A stretch of DNA of 7,836 nucleotides, taken from assembly GCA_018814265.1 (NCBI GenBank), contig JAHIZU010000148.1, positions 1 to 7,836 on the forward strand. The letters run 5' to 3'. The DNA comes from Candidatus Margulisiibacteriota bacterium. Its GTDB lineage: Bacteria > Margulisbacteria > WOR-1 > O2-12-FULL-45-9. This document shows, piece after piece, positions 5,705-7,836 of the stretch. The position numbers and the translations under genes were made by a program. Position 1 is the stretch's first letter, and each line of letters opens with the position of its first letter. The notes below the pieces were generated by a model. It ran no database searches and was not told the origin of the DNA. It saw only the letters and a program-made list of their open reading frames with translations.

Positions 5705-7228
5705 TTACCAGCCTTTGGTGAACCTGACATTTTCTGCCGCGTTATCATTAGCCATGCTGCGGATGCAAACGCCAATCATAAAATCTGCTGCGGAAAAATC
5801 AGCGTCACTTAGTGAGCCCAATAGATAAGTTCCTTCAAGGGACGGAGCGGTTGAAGTATCCTTGCTGATAATCTCCACTTCGCGGGCGCCGCCACCCACG
5901 GCGTTGTACTCCCAGGTGTACCGGCCGCCATTGATTTCCACGCCGGTTTCGTCCTTAGGCCTGGTCCAGCGCAAGGACACCTCAGAAGTTGAGGCAGAAC
6001 TCAGCGGACCCGCGGTTGGGAAAGCCGTGGCGTCTATCCAGCTGCCGCTGCCGATCTTATAGGCGGTGACGCGCGGAATATCAGTAAAAATAAAATTGAG
6101 CATTTTGATCGCCTCATCGTTGGTCCCATCTGTGTAGTTTACCTGGAACTTCAAGGCGTCCCCGGCGTTAACATCTGTTAGCGGCTTTAAACCGTTGACC
6201 TGGACTTCAAAGACATCGAGCCCTTGTGCGGGTACGGCATAGCTGGTCGCGCTCCACAGTCCGCCGCTGATTACAGTAGCTTTTGACAGCCAGCTGGGGC
6301 CTTCAATAACCTTTACGCTGGAAATGGTCTTGGTTGACAGCGCGCCTCTGCCTATGTTGGAAGTTACGCCGATGGCAATGGTCATGTCGCTGTAAGCGTC
6401 GGTGCCAGTATTAAATGTGTTGCGCCGGTCATAATCAATTTTTAGGTTAACAAAAGCATAGGGGAAAAAGTCGGCTATGGCGCCGAGGATAAAGGCTTCG
6501 CGGGTGTAGAGGCCGTCCAGCTCATCAACGACCAGGTCGCCATTGTTGTCCGCGTCAAAGAAATTGGGCAGACCGTCCTTGTCGCCGTCAATCTGATCAG
6601 GGTCGTAGCTGCCGCTGTATTGCTGCGCAGAGCCTTTGCCAAAATTGCCTGCTCCTTTGGGAACCAGGGCTTCTCCGGCTTTGGCCTCAACGCTGGCAGT
6701 CAGATCATAATAGCCGGACGGAGCTGAAGCTGGAGCAGCAGTATTTTTAGAAGTGTCCAGGACAATCTGGTCCAGGTCAAGGGTGCTGGTTGTTCCTGGA
6801 TCTAACGCCATGACGACTTTTCCATCAGTCGAACCCAGGGCAACAGGCGCAGCTAATTGATAATTGGAGTCAATGACCTCGAGAAAGAAGCTTTCATCGT
6901 TAGGTAAATTAGGTATGCTAAAATTGCCGGAAGCGTCTGTTTCGCTGGCAGGGAAATAGACCTGGCCAGTATCGCTGGAAACAGCGACCACATAATAATC
7001 CGGCAGCGCTGCCAGAACTGTAGCCTGGGCTCTGACTCCGGCTGAATGAATGGCAGTGCTGGCGATGTTGCCTGTGTTTAAAGTGCCGCTAATCGTTACG
7101 CTGCCGCTCGGGGTTGGGGTGGGCGTTGGGGCAGGGGTAGTGGTTTGTCCGCAGCCGACAATTAACCAGGCCAATCCCAAAAGACAGAGAATCGATATCC
7201 CATAGTTCAATCGTATATTTTTTTTCAT
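5705..7228 (-). CDS. Secreted lipoprotein with PT-rich linker, EF-hand-like calcium loop and beta-rich domains
   Basis: A 507-residue envelope protein. It has a basic start (MKKNIR), a hydrophobic segment and a lipobox LIVGC with lipidation site Cys26. A Thr/Pro linker of mostly TP/PT repeats follows (29-41). Residues 43-160 look like a beta-sandwich regulatory domain (TDASGNFSIPNLP, 97-109). Residues 209-239 form an aspartate-rich calcium region of thrombospondin-3/EF-hand type, including a canonical 12-residue loop DADNNGDLVVDE (225-236). The remainder is beta-rich, with a fibronectin III-like stretch near 385-460 (SEVSLRWTRP, then YTWEYNAVG). It is probably displayed on the cell surface or periplasm for binding or structural work, since no enzyme motif is visible. 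Start choice is firm: AAGGAG (7240-7235) lies six bases before the ATG, and a well-spaced promoter sits just upstream. It stands on the opposite strand between cysE and cysS. Confidence 0.9.
   Translation of the reverse strand: MKKNIRLNYGISILCLLGLAWLIVGCGQTTTPAPTPTPTPSGSVTISGTLNTGNIASTAIHSAGVRAQATVLAALPDYYVVAVSSDTGQVYFPASETDASGNFSIPNLPNDESFFLEVIDSNYQLAAPVALGSTDGKVVMALDPGTTSTLDLDQIVLDTSKNTAAPASAPSGYYDLTASVEAKAGEALVPKGAGNFGKGSAQQYSGSYDPDQIDGDKDGLPNFFDADNNGDLVVDELDGLYTREAFILGAIADFFPYAFVNLKIDYDRRNTFNTGTDAYSDMTIAIGVTSNIGRGALSTKTISSVKVIEGPSWLSKATVISGGLWSATSYAVPAQGLDVFEVQVNGLKPLTDVNAGDALKFQVNYTDGTNDEAIKMLNFIFTDIPRVTAYKIGSGSWIDATAFPTAGPLSSASTSEVSLRWTRPKDETGVEINGGRYTWEYNAVGGGAREVEIISKDTSTAPSLEGTYLLGSLSDADFSAADFMIGVCIRSMANDNAAENVRFTKGW
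7110..7137 (+). other. Possible G-quadruplex tract in the lipoprotein linker region
   Basis: On the plus strand, five G-runs of 4, 4, 3, 4 and 4 bases are separated by loops of 2, 1, 4 and 2 bases. This fits a G-quadruplex pattern. It encodes the Pro-Thr linker and lies on the template strand of the lipoprotein gene, roughly 90-120 bases after its start codon. Confidence 0.5.
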
Positions 7229-7249
7229 TTTTTTCTCCTTTTTTCATGA

Positions 7250-7278
7250 ATTATCCGCCTATATTTTGTTTCAGTCAA
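7250..7278 (-). promoter_or_regulatory. Sigma70-type promoter of the lipoprotein gene
   Basis: Read on the minus strand, TTGACT (7278-7273) and GATAAT (7255-7250) are 17 bases apart, each one mismatch from consensus. Transcription would begin near 7243, giving a short leader of about 15 bases that holds the AAGGAG ribosome site. This is the best-matching promoter in the window. Confidence 0.7.
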
Positions 7279-7288
7279 GGGGGAAATG

Positions 7289-7297
7289 TGGTAAAAT
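7289..7297 (+). promoter_or_regulatory. Extended -10 promoter of cysS
   Basis: TGGTAAAAT at 7289-7297 is an extended TGn motif followed by TAAAAT, one mismatch from consensus. No good -35 is present at 16-18 bases, and the expected place overlaps the -35 of the divergent lipoprotein promoter. Predicted transcription start is near 7304, only about three bases before the cysS ATG. Confidence 0.5.
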
Positions 7298-7306
7298 TGG
7301 CTGGTC

Positions 7307-7836
7307 ATGGCTTTAAGGATTTATAATACTTTAACCCAACAAAAAGAAGATTTCCAGCCGCTAAATCCGCCTCAGGTCAAAATGTATGTTTGCGGTATTA
7401 CTCCCTATGATGAGACCCACCTGGGACATGCTCGCGCTTATGTGACTTTTGATATTGTTCTCCGTTATCTTAAAGAGTCGGGCTATGAAGTTACTTATGT
7501 CCAGAACATAACTGACATTGATGACAAGATTATTGCTAAGGCAAGGGATGAGGGGCGAGGGACGGGGGACGTGGTTGATAGATATACGCAATCTTATTTT
7601 GAGGTGATGGATAAGTTAAATGTTGGCAGGGCAGCGAAATATCCTAAAGCTACCGAGACGATCCCGGATATGATCGAAGTCATTAAAGGCTTGATCAAAT
7701 TGGGCTTTGCTTATGAAATTGAGGGTGATGTTTACTTTCAGGTTTCCAAGTTTGCTGAATACGGCAAGCTTTCCAAGCGAAAGAAGAAGGATTTGCTGGC
7801 AGGGGCGCGCGTTGGGATTGATGAGCGTAAAAAAGA
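7307..7836 (+). CDS. cysS: Cysteinyl-tRNA synthetase, N-terminal part
   Basis: An open frame of 176 codons runs off the right edge. It begins MALRIYNTLTQQKEDFQPL, closely like the known CysS start. The class I synthetase catalytic core is visible: the zinc-site YVCGITPYD (Cys29), the HIGH-type ATP motif as HLGH (38-41) in THLGHARAY, and VQNITDIDDKII (65-76). Further on are the conserved YGKLSKR and LLAGARVGIDERKK near the cut. The KMSKS motif and anticodon domain lie outside the window. The enzyme loads cysteine onto tRNA-Cys in the cytoplasm. No clear ribosome site precedes the ATG (the nearest purine run, AGGGGG at 7278-7283, is over 20 bases away), while an extended -10 promoter lies just upstream, so translation is perhaps nearly leaderless. 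It diverges from the lipoprotein gene. CysE nearby supplies the cysteine pathway. Confidence 0.96.
   Translation, partial: MALRIYNTLTQQKEDFQPLNPPQVKMYVCGITPYDETHLGHARAYVTFDIVLRYLKESGYEVTYVQNITDIDDKIIAKARDEGRGTGDVVDRYTQSYFEVMDKLNVGRAAKYPKATETIPDMIEVIKGLIKLGFAYEIEGDVYFQVSKFAEYGKLSKRKKKDLLAGARVGIDERKK
7543..7570 (+). repeat. Four degenerate G-rich heptamers inside cysS
   Basis: AAGGGAT, GAGGGGC, GAGGGAC and GGGGGAC follow one another without spacer, encoding ARDEGRGTGD. By comparison with the remembered E. coli CysS sequence, the segment has the same length between IDDKII and VDR, so it is a substitution rather than an insertion. It also contains four G-runs that could form a quadruplex on the coding strand. 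Confidence 0.45.

Noticed and set aside
6475..6690. Same-strand 71-codon frame inside the lipoprotein gene
   Set aside because: It is the out-of-frame reading of the Asp-rich calcium region. No evidence of frameshifting, since the main frame is intact.
7385..7429. Reading the partial synthetase as the mycothiol ligase MshC
   Set aside because: CGITPYD and HLGH occur in both families, but the later NITDIDDKII and LLAGARVGIDERKK match CysS.
7361..7591. Minus-strand frame opposite cysS
   Set aside because: It is antisense to strongly conserved synthetase motifs, so it is a shadow.

Overview
The window looks bacterial. Genes are tightly packed on both strands, most start next to Shine-Dalgarno sequences, sigma70-like promoters can be read, there is an ATGA stop/start overlap, and one protein has a lipobox. 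The core proteins identify the functions (CysE, CysS, a K+ channel with an RCK domain, a DUF2148 protein) but not the phylum. The flanking ORFs that I cannot assign to families, the compact fold-back repeat and the PT-linker lipoprotein with an EF-hand loop are the kind of mix seen in uncultured candidate-phylum genomes such as Margulisbacteria/Saganbacteria or Omnitrophota. That placement is a guess from general resemblance only.

Left part (1-2665): three genes of an accessory type. A 282-codon open frame on the minus strand runs off the left edge (1-847) and has no family I recognise. It diverges from a PPP-like metallophosphoesterase (975-2084), whose last four bases overlap tail to tail with a 194-residue minus-strand unknown (2081-2665).

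Middle part (2742-5693): a plus-strand cluster that begins at a good extended -10 promoter. It encodes a class I SAM methyltransferase (2786-3433), a two-helix potassium-channel-like protein with an RCK gating domain (3430-4425, coupled by ATGA), a DUF2148 cysteine-cluster protein (4427-4957) and serine O-acetyltransferase CysE (5085-5693). Almost all of the DUF2148-cysE gap is a 111-bp fold-back repeat (4959-5069). The channel gene has a strong internal ribosome-binding site and in-frame ATG exactly between its pore and RCK halves. This resembles the MthK arrangement, in which a free RCK subunit is made from an internal start.

Right part (5705-7836): a minus-strand lipoprotein with a PT-rich linker, an EF-hand-like calcium loop and beta-rich domains converges on cysE. 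It diverges from cysS (cysteinyl-tRNA synthetase, cut by the right edge). The 78-bp gap between lipoprotein and cysS carries back-to-back promoters that share their -35 zone. CysE makes O-acetylserine, the precursor of cysteine, and CysS charges tRNA with cysteine, so the two flank the lipoprotein as a split cysteine pair.

Most interesting: the internal start in the channel gene, its unusual selectivity filter (TVGFNE), the near-leaderless starts of two plus-strand genes, the fold-back element, and the unrecognised proteins at the left. I see no mobile-element gene, CRISPR array, tRNA or rRNA.
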